64,000 nt of DNA from Planktothrix tepida PCC 9214 (GTDB taxonomy: Bacteria > Cyanobacteriota > Cyanobacteriia > Cyanobacteriales > Microcoleaceae). The stretch covers positions 817,503 to 881,502 of the forward strand of contig NZ_LN889782.1 of assembly GCF_900009145.1 (NCBI RefSeq). Reading direction: 5' to 3'. This document shows positions 20,172-29,190 of the stretch, in pieces (the first letter of the stretch is position 1; the number at the start of each line of letters is the position of its first letter). The notes under the pieces were generated by a model. That model did no database searches, was not told where the DNA came from, and saw nothing but the letters and a program-made list of their open reading frames with translations. Made by a program: the position numbers and the translations under genes.

Positions 20172-23100
20172 ATGACAATGCTAAACTTGAAACCCACCCA
20201 TAAACCTGTTAAAGCTTATTATGATGCTTTACAACAGTTTGCGAAATTGGGGGTTTCCCATGAATTAGCGGTGAAAGATGCCTTTGCAGATCTCTTAAAA
20301 GCTTGTTGTCAACAATTTGATTTAACCTTAATTCCTGAAAAAGAAATTAAATTAACTACAGGGAAGCGCATTCGCGTAGATGGTGCTTTAGTTCGGGATG
20401 GAAGCATTCGATATGGCATTTGGGAAGCCAAAGATAGTCATGATAAATTAGACCGAGAAGTTAAACAAAAATTTGCCGTTGGATATCCTCAAGATAACAT
20501 TATTTTTCAAGCTCCTGAACGCGCTATTTTATGGCAAGGAGGAAAACAAATCTGTGATGAGGATATTACAAAACCTCAAATTTTAGTCGATACCTTAAAG
20601 TTATTTTTTGAATATCGCACTCCTGAAATTGCCCAATGGGAAACAGCAGCATCAGAATTTCGTAGCCGAGTTAAAGATTTATCGGGTAAACTGATTAATT
20701 TAATTGAAACTCAACGCAAAACCAACCCGAAATTTATTCAAGCGTTTCGTGAATTTACGGAAATTTGCCGTCAAGCTATTAACCCGAATCTTTCCGAGGC
20801 TGCGGTGGAGGAAATGTTAATTCAACATTTGCTAACGGAACGAATTTTTAGACAAATTTTTAATAATCCTGATTTCACCCGTCGCAATATTATTGCGGTG
20901 GAAATTGAAAAGGTAATTCAAGCGTTAACGTCTAAATCCTTTAGTCGAGAGCATTTTTTAGGGGAAGTGGATTATTTTTATCGTGCGTTAGAAGATGCAG
21001 CCAAAACCATTAATGATTATAGCGATAAACAGCATTTTTTGAATACAGTTTATGAGAAGTTCTTTCAAGGGTTTGCGGTGAAAGTTGCCGATATTCATGG
21101 AATTGTTTACACACCTCAACCTATTGTTAATTTTATGGTGAAAAGTGTTGAGGATATTTTAAAAAAAGAGTTTGGCAAGTCGTTAAATGATAAAGGCGTG
21201 CATATTCTTGATCCATTTTTAGGGACGGGTAATTTTATTTTACGGGTGATGCAGGAAATTAGAAAAACAGCCCTTCCTTATAAATATGAACAGGAATTAC
21301 ACTGCAATGAGGTGATGTTATTACCTTATTATATTGCTTCGATGAATATTGAGCATCAATATTTTGAAGCAACGGGAGGTTATAAAGCTTTTGAAGGGAT
21401 TTGTTTAGTTGATACGTTTTCCGATCAACAGGTTCAACAGTTATCGTTATTTACGCCAGAAAATACCGCCAGGGTTCAACGTCAAAGAAGTTCACCGATT
21501 TTCGTGATTATTGGAAATCCGCCTTATAATGCTTGGCAGGTTAATGAAAATGATAATAATAAAAATCTAAAATATGAAGAAGTTGATCGACAAATTCGAG
21601 AAACCTATGCTAAAGATTCAAAAGCAACCAATAAAAGTTCTCTTTCTGATCCTTATGTTAAAGCAATTCGCTGGGCATCTAATAGGATAGGAGATGAGGG
21701 AATTATTGCCTTAGTGACCAATAATAGTTTTATTGATGCTCTTGCTTTTGATGGTATGAGGAAACATTTAGAGAAAGATTTTAATTTAATTTATCTTGTT
21801 GATTTAGGAGGTAATATCAGAAAAACTACAGATCCTTCAAAAAGTATTCATAACGTTTTCGATATTAAAGTCGGAGTCAGTATTAATATCTTTATTAGAA
21901 AAAATAGATCCAATCAGTCTAAGGATACAAAAATTTATTATGCTAGTGTTGATGAGTTTTGGAGAAAGGAAGAAAAATTAGGATATTTAGAGCAGTCAAA
22001 AAGCTATAGTAATATTGAATGGTCACTGATTGAACCCGATCAAAAATCTACTTGGTTAACAGAAGGATTAAAAGATGATTTTGAAAATTTTCTACCAATA
22101 GGAAATAAAGAAACTAAAGATAAATCAACTCATGAATCAGCAATTTTTAGAAGTTATAGTATGGGTGTGCAGACAAATCGAGATGTGTGGGTTTATAACT
22201 TTGATAAAAATTTATTAATTGAAAACATAAAGTTAACGCTACAAAATTATAATCATCAGGTTGATCAATGGAAAACTAAAAGAACACCTAAAGATACAGT
22301 AGATTCATTTGTGATTTACGATGACACTAAAATTAAATGGAGTAGTCATTTAAAAGAGTGTTTAAATTCTGAGATTACAGCAGACTTTAACGATGATAAG
22401 ATTAGATTGTCTATGTATCGTCCATTTTGTGTACAACTTTTATATTTTGACGAAATTTTTAATCATCGTAGAGGTCAATTTCCTTTAATATTCCCAACAC
22501 CTGATACTGAAAAAGAAAATCGAGTTATTGCTGTAACTAATCATTCACAAATCCCTTTTTTAGTACAAATAACAAATTGTATTCCATCTCTTGATGTCGG
22601 TGGTCGTCCTGGTCAATGTTTCCCCTTCTACACCTACGACGAAGACGGAACAAACCGAAAAGACAATATCACCGACTGGTCACTTGAACAATTTAGAAAT
22701 TATTACCAAGATCAGACTATTACAAAATGGGATATCTTCTATTATACCTATGGATTATTGCATCATCCCATCTACCGAGAACGCTACGCCGCTAACCTCA
22801 AACGAGAACTTCCTCGCATTCCCTACGCACCCGATTTTCGAGGGTTTGTCAATGCGGGACAACAATTAGCAGATTTGCATCTCAACTATGAAAAACAACC
22901 CGAATATCCGCTTAAATTTATTGAAAATGATGAATTTCCGTTAGATTTGCTGGTGGACAAAATGAAACTCAGTAAAAATAAAACCCAAATTATCTATAAT
23001 GAATTTCTGACGTTAAGCGGGATACCACCAGAAGTGTTTGAATATCGCTTAGGAAATCGTTCGGCGTTAGATTGGATTATTAATCAATATCAAGTTAAAA

Positions 23101-23243
23101 TTGATAAACGTAGTGGAATTGTTAATGATCCGAACCGTTTAGGCGATGAACAATATATTATGCGGTTAATAAGTCAAGTGATAACCGTTAGTTTAGAAAC
23201 GGTTAAAATTGTTAATCATTTGCCCGATTTGGGATTATACTAA
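20172..23243 (+). CDS. Type IIG / ISP-like restriction-modification enzyme (nuclease-methylase fusion)
   Basis: 1023 aa single-chain enzyme. The N-terminus has a PD-(D/E)XK-like nuclease pattern (Asp70 in RIRVDGAL, then YGIWEAK with Glu85 and Lys87). The centre has adenine-methylase motif I (DPFLGTGNFILRVMQ) and motif IV (IIGNPPYNAW, NPPY at 449-452). The C-terminal part, with ends like LPRIPYAPDF, should include target recognition. It cuts and methylates DNA, probably at one asymmetric site; the site cannot be predicted. The stretch at about 21540-22590 is visibly more AT-rich than its flanks. There is no separate methylase or specificity gene. The start is ATG 20172; an in-frame TTG at 20163 is less likely. 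It separates two genes of one catabolic pathway and is flanked by inverted repeats, which suggests insertion. Confidence 0.85.
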   Translation: MTMLNLKPTHKPVKAYYDALQQFAKLGVSHELAVKDAFADLLKACCQQFDLTLIPEKEIKLTTGKRIRVDGALVRDGSIRYGIWEAKDSHDKLDREVKQKFAVGYPQDNIIFQAPERAILWQGGKQICDEDITKPQILVDTLKLFFEYRTPEIAQWETAASEFRSRVKDLSGKLINLIETQRKTNPKFIQAFREFTEICRQAINPNLSEAAVEEMLIQHLLTERIFRQIFNNPDFTRRNIIAVEIEKVIQALTSKSFSREHFLGEVDYFYRALEDAAKTINDYSDKQHFLNTVYEKFFQGFAVKVADIHGIVYTPQPIVNFMVKSVEDILKKEFGKSLNDKGVHILDPFLGTGNFILRVMQEIRKTALPYKYEQELHCNEVMLLPYYIASMNIEHQYFEATGGYKAFEGICLVDTFSDQQVQQLSLFTPENTARVQRQRSSPIFVIIGNPPYNAWQVNENDNNKNLKYEEVDRQIRETYAKDSKATNKSSLSDPYVKAIRWASNRIGDEGIIALVTNNSFIDALAFDGMRKHLEKDFNLIYLVDLGGNIRKTTDPSKSIHNVFDIKVGVSINIFIRKNRSNQSKDTKIYYASVDEFWRKEEKLGYLEQSKSYSNIEWSLIEPDQKSTWLTEGLKDDFENFLPIGNKETKDKSTHESAIFRSYSMGVQTNRDVWVYNFDKNLLIENIKLTLQNYNHQVDQWKTKRTPKDTVDSFVIYDDTKIKWSSHLKECLNSEITADFNDDKIRLSMYRPFCVQLLYFDEIFNHRRGQFPLIFPTPDTEKENRVIAVTNHSQIPFLVQITNCIPSLDVGGRPGQCFPFYTYDEDGTNRKDNITDWSLEQFRNYYQDQTITKWDIFYYTYGLLHHPIYRERYAANLKRELPRIPYAPDFRGFVNAGQQLADLHLNYEKQPEYPLKFIENDEFPLDLLVDKMKLSKNKTQIIYNEFLTLSGIPPEVFEYRLGNRSALDWIINQYQVKIDKRSGIVNDPNRLGDEQYIMRLISQVITVSLETVKIVNHLPDLGLY

Positions 23244-23250
23244 GAGAAGA

Positions 23251-23274
23251 AGCCCTGAAGGGCTTACTACGAGT
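23251..23274. repeat. Right inverted-repeat copy flanking the restriction-modification gene
   Basis: AGCCCTGAAGGGCTTACTAC followed by GAGT is the reverse complement of the element at 20022-20045 with one mismatch. It begins 8 bases after the restriction-modification stop and ends 10 bases before the URC4-like start. Confidence 0.7.
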
Positions 23275-23283
23275 AGGGATGAT

Positions 23284-24525
23284 ATGAAAAATTTAGAAGC
23301 TTATCAAGATGCGATCGCTTATTTTCGTTCTCCTCAAGCTATTCGAGAACGGTGTAATTTTATCTTTAATTTAGCGTTATCTGATCAGTTACAACATTTC
23401 TGTTATCACCCCGAAATGTTAGAAGGTGTCGCTGGTTTTGTTTTAGATAATATTAGACAAAATTATCCTAATCTTCAGGTTCCTTTCCATTCTCGATGGC
23501 GACATTTTGAAGTTGGGAATATTCCTCGCCTTGAAAAGTTACAAAAACAGCTAAATGATTTATCTTTAGTAGAACAAACTCAAGCGAAACTAGATTTAGC
23601 GATTATTAGTGTTTTATTAGATGCAGGTGCTGGGGAAAAATGGTACTATCAAGAATCTGAAACAGGGTTAGTTTGGCGACGTTCTGAAGGGTTAGCTATT
23701 GCAAGTTATGAAATGTTTGGTCAAGGGTTATTTTCAAGTGATCCTGAATTTCCTTTTCAAGTCGATGCTAAAGGATTAATGAATTTAACAGAATCTCAAT
23801 TCATAAGCGGATTTCAAGTTAATAATAATAATCCTTTAATCGGAATTAAAGGGAGATTAGAACTGTTAAAAAAATTAGGGAAAACTTTATATGATTATCC
23901 TCATTTATTTGGAGAATATAACCCTAGACCCGGAAAATTAGTGGATTATTTTTTAACCCAAACCCAAGATAATCAACTGAGTGCGGTTACGGTTTTAACC
24001 GCTATTTTAGAAGGATTAGGAGAAATTTGGCCAGGACGATTAACTCTAAATCAGGTTAATTTGGGAGATGTTTGGTATTATCCAGGGTTAGAAGCCTTGG
24101 ATTCCAAATATCCCTTTGTTCCCTTCCATAAATTATCCCAATGGTTAACTTATTCTTTACTTGAACCTTTGCAGGATTTAGGATTAGAAATTATTGATTT
24201 AGATCAATTAACCGGATTAGCAGAATATCGAAATGGAGGATTATGCTTAGATTTAGGATTATTAGAATTAAAAGATCCCAATTTATCTGAAATCTTCCAT
24301 AAACCCGATTCTAGTGTTATTATAGAATGGCGATCGCTCACCATCATAATACTCGATAAAATTGCTGATATTATCTGCCACAAATTAAACTTCACTCCCC
24401 AAGAATTTCCCCTCGTTAAAGTCTTACAAGGGGGAACTTGGAACGCTGGACGTGAGATCGCTCAACAACACCGTTCTGATAGTTCTCCCCCTCTCAAATT
24501 AGAGAGTGATGGAACGGTATTTTAA
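23284..24525 (+). CDS. URC4/urg3 family protein (DUF1688)
   Basis: 413 aa. The sequence matches my memory of the DUF1688 (URC4/urg3) family: it starts with AIRERCNFIFNLA, then RWRHFEVG, LDLAIISVLLDAGAGEKWYY, and LVWRRSEGLAIASYEMF. It has GRLELLKKLG and a C-terminal GGLCLDLGLLELKDP. Urc4 is required for uracil catabolism by the URC pathway; its reaction is not settled to my knowledge. The start is ATG 23284; the frame is open upstream to 23209, but that extension reads through the repeat and the end of the previous gene. The stop overlaps the convergent fibrillin gene by 4 bases. Together with the URC1-like gene it forms a two-gene catabolic unit interrupted by the restriction-modification gene. 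Confidence 0.82.
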   Translation: MKNLEAYQDAIAYFRSPQAIRERCNFIFNLALSDQLQHFCYHPEMLEGVAGFVLDNIRQNYPNLQVPFHSRWRHFEVGNIPRLEKLQKQLNDLSLVEQTQAKLDLAIISVLLDAGAGEKWYYQESETGLVWRRSEGLAIASYEMFGQGLFSSDPEFPFQVDAKGLMNLTESQFISGFQVNNNNPLIGIKGRLELLKKLGKTLYDYPHLFGEYNPRPGKLVDYFLTQTQDNQLSAVTVLTAILEGLGEIWPGRLTLNQVNLGDVWYYPGLEALDSKYPFVPFHKLSQWLTYSLLEPLQDLGLEIIDLDQLTGLAEYRNGGLCLDLGLLELKDPNLSEIFHKPDSSVIIEWRSLTIIILDKIADIICHKLNFTPQEFPLVKVLQGGTWNAGREIAQQHRSDSSPPLKLESDGTVF

Positions 24526-25115
24526 GTTACTTTTGTTAATACAAATACACTACCTACATTTCCCCGTCCGATTCTTAAATCTTCATCTAAATAGGTAATA
24601 TCTAACCAGCCTTGTTGATCCCGTGCTTGTAAATTAAAATCAATGGCTATAAATTTTTTACCTGTTTCAATATCCGTAATAAAAGGATTAGGGGATTGAT
24701 AGCCGATAAATCGTTGAGAACCGATAATAAACCGATTAAATTTAACATTGACTCGTTTTTCTGAAACGGGCTCAAATTGGGCGGCGACACTGACTAATCC
24801 TTCTAATAACGGTAAACTTTGAACCTCGGCAATATTATAAACTTTTTGATCTGCTACCCGAATACATTGATAAATTTGTCCTAATCTCAACAATGGAAAA
24901 CGACCGATTCCTAATAATTCATCGCTACTGGTATATAATAATCGCCAATTGCCGTCTAACAGTTGAGGAACGTCCAGGGGTCGAGGGTTGGGGTTGAAGT
25001 CCTCTAGTTGAGTAATGGCGGATAAAATAGCAACTTTATCGGTTTCAGTGGCGAGTAACCCTCGATTTTTACCCGCAATCAGTTCTAAGAGGGTGGCTTT
25101 TTTTTGATTAATCAT
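24522..25115 (-). CDS. PAP/fibrillin family (plastid lipid-associated) protein
   Basis: 197 aa. It shows the PAP/fibrillin pattern: N-terminal helix KATLLELIAGKNRGLLAT, then LLDGNWRLLYTSSDELLGIGRFPLLRLGQIYQCI, and the C-terminal strand region with TYLDEDLRIGRGNVGSVFVL. The characteristic DxxxRIxRGxxGxxFVL end is intact. Cyanobacterial and plastid members associate with thylakoid lipids or plastoglobule-like bodies and bind hydrophobic molecules. No membrane segment or signal peptide was seen. It is convergent with the URC4-like gene (4-base overlap) and divergent from the DUF3134 gene. Confidence 0.88.
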   Translation of the reverse strand: MINQKKATLLELIAGKNRGLLATETDKVAILSAITQLEDFNPNPRPLDVPQLLDGNWRLLYTSSDELLGIGRFPLLRLGQIYQCIRVADQKVYNIAEVQSLPLLEGLVSVAAQFEPVSEKRVNVKFNRFIIGSQRFIGYQSPNPFITDIETGKKFIAIDFNLQARDQQGWLDITYLDEDLRIGRGNVGSVFVLTKVT

Positions 25116-25265
25116 AATAAAAAATTATATTATCAAAATAATGAGTTAGCTTTTTAAATCGATAAGACTCGATATAGATTTAACAATATGATACTGTCCA
25201 TAATCAACTATTGTGTAAAATTACATTAAGTCTAACGTACTTCTATTTGACACCTGAAACTAAAA

Positions 25266-25514
25266 ATGCTCAATCCATCATTGCGCGAAATCCCTGTCCA
25301 TGAACCGGCGGATGTCATTCCTTCTAAGCAAGAAATTTCACTTCTGACTTGGTTGGAATCAACAGGACGTCTGATCGCGCGCGATACTCCCATTAGTGAA
25401 GTCACGGACTATTTGGATGATGAAGAGGAAATCTCGGAACTCATGTCCGTTGATGACTCTGTTTATGATGATGATGATGATGATGATATCGATGAGGACT
25501 TATTAGAAGGCTAG
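25266..25514 (+). CDS. DUF3134 family small acidic protein
   Basis: 82 aa. N-terminal NPSLREIPVHEPADVIP, then LLTWLESTGRLIARD, and a highly acidic C-terminus (DDEEEISELM, a run of seven Asp). I recognise it as the cyanobacterial DUF3134 family; the function is unknown. The acidic tail suggests a protein partner or cation binding. A group II intron begins three bases after the TAG stop, so the intron leaves the coding sequence intact and lies in its 3' untranslated region. Confidence 0.75.
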   Translation: MLNPSLREIPVHEPADVIPSKQEISLLTWLESTGRLIARDTPISEVTDYLDDEEEISELMSVDDSVYDDDDDDDIDEDLLEG

Positions 25515-26125
25515 GAGTGCGATTCGTTTAGCTAAAAAATAGGCTGAAAAGCTTATGGGACAGCTAACTCAGTTGATGAAACTGGTGATAACTGATTACA
25601 TTTGTAGGTGAGACGCTGTACGTCAAGTCCTACCCCTTAAGTGCTGAGGTGAAAGCATAACCCCTAATTTGCTTGGGTAGCAACCAACAGATTAAAGCGG
25701 GGTTAAAAGGTAGAACTACTGGTAGCCAAATCTGGTAACTATCGAGCAAGAAGTCCATGTGTAGCGAAAGCAAAGATGTGTCCAAACCATCGTAATTCTA
25801 AATGGTGCAATGGCTAAATCAGAGTAAAAACCTGATTAACACCAAGCCAAAAGGCAAGGATAGGGCATAAGCGGTTTTCTAGCCGACTCATTAGCACCGC
25901 CCAATAAACCCGGTGGATAGCATCACGCTAAAGACTTCAAACAAATGTGTAATCGGAACGAAGTAACCCCTAATTATCTCTGGTAAAAGATAGATAACCA
26001 GTAAGTAGCTAACGAATGATAGCTAGGGGAGGGATGGTATCAAAAGCGAATGCCTTGTTGTAATGACAAGGATATGCAGACAGATACTCGGTAATTCCAA
26101 AGAAATAGAACAAGTAGCAATGTAA

Positions 26126-27850
26126 ATGTCTAAAACGCTGAATAAAAATCAGACGGTGGAATGGAAAGACATCAACTGGCGCAAGCTAGAACGGGTGACT
26201 TTTAAGTTGCAAAAGAGAATATTTCGAGCGAGTGAACGAGGCGATGTTAAAGCAGTTCGTAAACTTCAGAAGACCCTGATTAGGTCTTGGTCAGCAAAAT
26301 GTATTGCGGTTCGTCGGGTAACACAAGATAATCAAGGTAAAAATACCGCAGGGGTGGATGGAATTAAATCTCTAACCCCAAAACAACGGAGGAGACTTGT
26401 AGGACGATTAAAGTTAACAGGTAAGGTAAAACCTACTCGTAGAGTAATGATTCCCAAACCCGGAACAACTGAAACCCGTCCATTAGGAATACCCACAATA
26501 GACGACCGTGCATTACAAGCGTTAGTCAAACTAGCGTTAGAACCAGAATGGGAGGCACTCTTCGAGCCAAACAGTTACGGTTTTAGACCAGGACGTTCCT
26601 GTCATGATGCAATCGGAGCAATATTCCTCAGCATTAGAAGCAAACCCAAATTCGTATTCGATGCTGATATCTCAAAATGCTTCGACCGCATCAACCATAA
26701 AGCGTTACTCTCCAAAATACACACATACCCCACTCTAAGCCGTTTAATTAAAGCATGGCTCAAAGCAGGGTATATGGACGGAAAAGAACTCTTTCCTACC
26801 CATGATGGTACACCACAAGGGGGAGTAATTTCACCCTTACTTGCGAACATTGCCCTACATGGTATGGAAGAAAGAGTTAAGCAATATGCAGAAACTCTGA
26901 AAGGGAGTAAACGGGATAACCGTTGCGCCCTTAGCCTAATCCGTTACGCGGATGACTTTGTGATAATCCATGAGGACTTGAACATTGTCAAAAATTGTCA
27001 AGAGATAATTGCTAACTGGTTAAGTGATTTGGGATTGGAATTAAAACCAAGCAAAACAAAAATAACTCATACCCTCAATGAAATTGATGGAAATGTTGGA
27101 TTTGAGTTTTTAGGATTCCATATACAACAACACAAAGTAGGAAACTATCGAAGTGCAAGCAGTAGAAATGGAATACCGCTAGGTTTTACAACACTAATCA
27201 CACCCTCAAAAGCCAAAATCAAAACTCATCTTGTCAAAATAACTGAAGTAATAGACAATCATAAAACCGCCCTACAAGCTGCTCTAATTAGTAAGCTAAA
27301 TCCGATCATTAAAGGCTGGTCAAACTATTACTCAACAGTTGTTAGTAAAGAAATCTTTAAGAAGGTTGACTCTCTAACATACAACAAGTTGAGAGCATGG
27401 GCAAAAACGAGGGGAAAAGGGAACATCAATAAAGACAAATACTGGAGAACAGTAGGAGACAGAAACTGGTGTTTCAGTACAGAAGATGGATTAGAATTAC
27501 TCACCCATAGCAGTACGCCAATCGTAAGGCATACAAAGGTTAAAGGCGAGGCTAGTCCATTTAATGGAGACTGGACTTATTGGAGCAAACGCCGAGGCGA
27601 ATATCCTGAAACCCCTAACAGAGTTTCCAAACTAATCAAGAAACAAAAGGGTATTTGTCCTCACTGTGGTCTGTATTTCACAAGTACAGACATGGTAGAA
27701 GTTGATCATATTCAACCAATATCATTAGGTGGAAAAGATACCTATGATAACCTTCAACTTTTACACAAACATTGTCACGACACAAAAACGGCTAGTGATG
27801 GTTCTTTAACTAAAACAACAGTTGAGAATTATGACCACCAACCGTTTTGA
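26126..27850 (+). CDS. ltrA: Group II intron reverse transcriptase/maturase with HNH endonuclease domain
   Basis: 574 aa. Order: N-terminal RT-0 and finger region (GVDGIKSLTPKQRRRLV, GIPTIDDRALQALV), SYGFRPGRSCHDA, palm motif IRYADDFVII with the catalytic YADD, GFEFLGFHIQ, the maturase X domain (NPIIKGWSNYYSTVVSK), and a C-terminal HNH nuclease (CPHCGLYF ... VEVDHIQPISLGGKD ... LLHKHCHD). All motifs look complete. The protein helps the intron fold and splice and drives retrohoming. The start is ATG 26126, inside domain IV of the intron; the stop is 33 bases before domain V. Confidence 0.93.
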   Translation: MSKTLNKNQTVEWKDINWRKLERVTFKLQKRIFRASERGDVKAVRKLQKTLIRSWSAKCIAVRRVTQDNQGKNTAGVDGIKSLTPKQRRRLVGRLKLTGKVKPTRRVMIPKPGTTETRPLGIPTIDDRALQALVKLALEPEWEALFEPNSYGFRPGRSCHDAIGAIFLSIRSKPKFVFDADISKCFDRINHKALLSKIHTYPTLSRLIKAWLKAGYMDGKELFPTHDGTPQGGVISPLLANIALHGMEERVKQYAETLKGSKRDNRCALSLIRYADDFVIIHEDLNIVKNCQEIIANWLSDLGLELKPSKTKITHTLNEIDGNVGFEFLGFHIQQHKVGNYRSASSRNGIPLGFTTLITPSKAKIKTHLVKITEVIDNHKTALQAALISKLNPIIKGWSNYYSTVVSKEIFKKVDSLTYNKLRAWAKTRGKGNINKDKYWRTVGDRNWCFSTEDGLELLTHSSTPIVRHTKVKGEASPFNGDWTYWSKRRGEYPETPNRVSKLIKKQKGICPHCGLYFTSTDMVEVDHIQPISLGGKDTYDNLQLLHKHCHDTKTASDGSLTKTTVENYDHQPF

Positions 27851-27882
27851 ATCGTACCTATAACAAAGGTGAAATTATCAAG

Positions 27883-27916
27883 GAGCCGTGTGAGGTGAAA
27901 ATCTCACGCACGGTTC
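27883..27916 (+). ncRNA. Group II intron domain V
   Basis: A 34-base catalytic hairpin: GAGCCG pairs with CGGTTC, the middle holds the bulge, and TGAG/CTCA closes a GTGAAAAT tip. It is the most conserved part of group II introns, and its intact pairing argues that the ribozyme is functional. Confidence 0.92.
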
Positions 27917-28049
27917 TGAAGGAGAGGTAGGAGTGGTAACGCTCCTATCGACTCTAACAGACCGACGAGGGCACTGTCACCGCTTGAGTGAAACCCTTTG
28001 TCCTATTTCCAGTCTTTTGACTTTGTGGTGTTGAGGATTAAATTTTTTT

Positions 28050-29156
28050 GTGGATACCAAATTTTCTTCGGTTAAATCATTCAACTTGTCTGGACAAACC
28101 TTACTATTGTTCCTGAGTTTGGGGTTGAGTGTATTCGCCTTGAGTTTAGATGGGGTGAACGGCCAATTATTCCAGATTCAAGGGTCGTTATTTCTGCCTT
28201 GGTTAGTGTGTACGGTTGCGGTTTCTGTTTTGGGATCTTGGGTGATTCCAATTTTAGTCCGAATTAAAGCCGGACAATTTATTCGAGAAGATGGCCCCCA
28301 AGCGCATTTACAAAAAGCTGGAACTCCAACGATGGGAGGGGTCTTTTTGATTCCTGCGGGTGTAGCGATCGCTGTTATTTTAACTCAATTTCACCCCCAT
28401 GTAATAGCGGTTTCTGCCTTAACTTTAGCCTACGGATTGATTGGTTGGTTGGATGACTGGCAAATTTTAAGACGTAAATCGAATAAAGGCATTTCTCCTA
28501 AAATGAAATTGGCGTTGCAAGTCGGTTTTGCAACGCTATTTTGTTTGTGGTTATTAGCAACTCAATCTCCAACCTTAACCACCGTTGCGTTACCCTTGGG
28601 ATTCGCAATTCCCTTGGGATTATTATTCTGGCCGTTGGCAATTTTTGTTCAAGTTGCTGAGAGTAATGCCACCAATTTAACCGATGGGGTTGATGGATTA
28701 ATGGGGGGGTTAGGTGCGATCGCATTTTTGGGGTTAGGTGCGTATTTAGCCCCCACAGCACCGGAATTAACCACCTTTTGTGCTTGTATGAGTGGGAGTT
28801 GTTTAGGATTTGTTACCCATAACCGGAACCCAGCAAAAGTATTTATGGGGGATACGGGAGCCTTAGCATTAGGAGGAGCTTTTGCTACCGTTGCCTTATT
28901 AACCAATAGTTTGTGGGTGCTATTGATTATTAGTGGAATTTTCTTCGTTGAAACCCTGTCGGTGATTGCTCAAGTTAGCTATTATAAAGCGACCAAAAAC
29001 TCCGATGGAGTCGGAAAGCGTCTGTTAAAAATGGCTCCTTTGCACCATCATTTAGAATTATCAGGATGGCAAGAAACCCAAGTTGTCGGAACTTTTTATT
29101 TGATTAATGCTATCTTAGTTTTAATCACCCTGATCCTAGGTTATTTATCAACCTAA
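28050..29156 (+). CDS. mraY: Phospho-N-acetylmuramoyl-pentapeptide-transferase
   Basis: 368 aa polytopic membrane enzyme (about ten helices) that makes lipid I from UDP-MurNAc-pentapeptide and undecaprenyl phosphate in peptidoglycan synthesis. Visible signatures are KAGTPTMGG, GWLDDWQILRRKSNKG with the catalytic Asp pair, SNATNLTDGVDGL, and FMGDTGALALGG, followed by MAPLHHHLELSGW. The start is GTG 28050; a GAGG lies about 14 bases upstream. The gene follows the intron. It stands alone, away from murB/murC, as is common in cyanobacteria. Confidence 0.96.
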   Translation: MDTKFSSVKSFNLSGQTLLLFLSLGLSVFALSLDGVNGQLFQIQGSLFLPWLVCTVAVSVLGSWVIPILVRIKAGQFIREDGPQAHLQKAGTPTMGGVFLIPAGVAIAVILTQFHPHVIAVSALTLAYGLIGWLDDWQILRRKSNKGISPKMKLALQVGFATLFCLWLLATQSPTLTTVALPLGFAIPLGLLFWPLAIFVQVAESNATNLTDGVDGLMGGLGAIAFLGLGAYLAPTAPELTTFCACMSGSCLGFVTHNRNPAKVFMGDTGALALGGAFATVALLTNSLWVLLIISGIFFVETLSVIAQVSYYKATKNSDGVGKRLLKMAPLHHHLELSGWQETQVVGTFYLINAILVLITLILGYLST

Positions 29157-29190
29157 ATCTTGCTCTTCCCTCACATCTGGTTTTATTTCC

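Larger units (their letters stand above)
25518..27958 (+). mobile_element. Group II intron, apparently full length
   Basis: The 5' end GTGCG (25518-25522) fits the GUGYG consensus. The 3' part has a textbook 34-base domain V at 27883-27916 (GAGCCG ... CGGTTC, closed by the TGAGGTGAAAATCTCA hairpin). A domain VI hairpin follows (GTAGGAGTGGTAACGCTCCT), ending near CTCTAAC at 27958. About 600 bases of structured RNA precede the maturase gene. Length is about 2.44 kb. Domain V and the reverse transcriptase both look intact, so splicing is plausible. The insertion lies between the DUF3134 stop and mraY. The exact 3' boundary is uncertain by a few bases. Confidence 0.88.
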
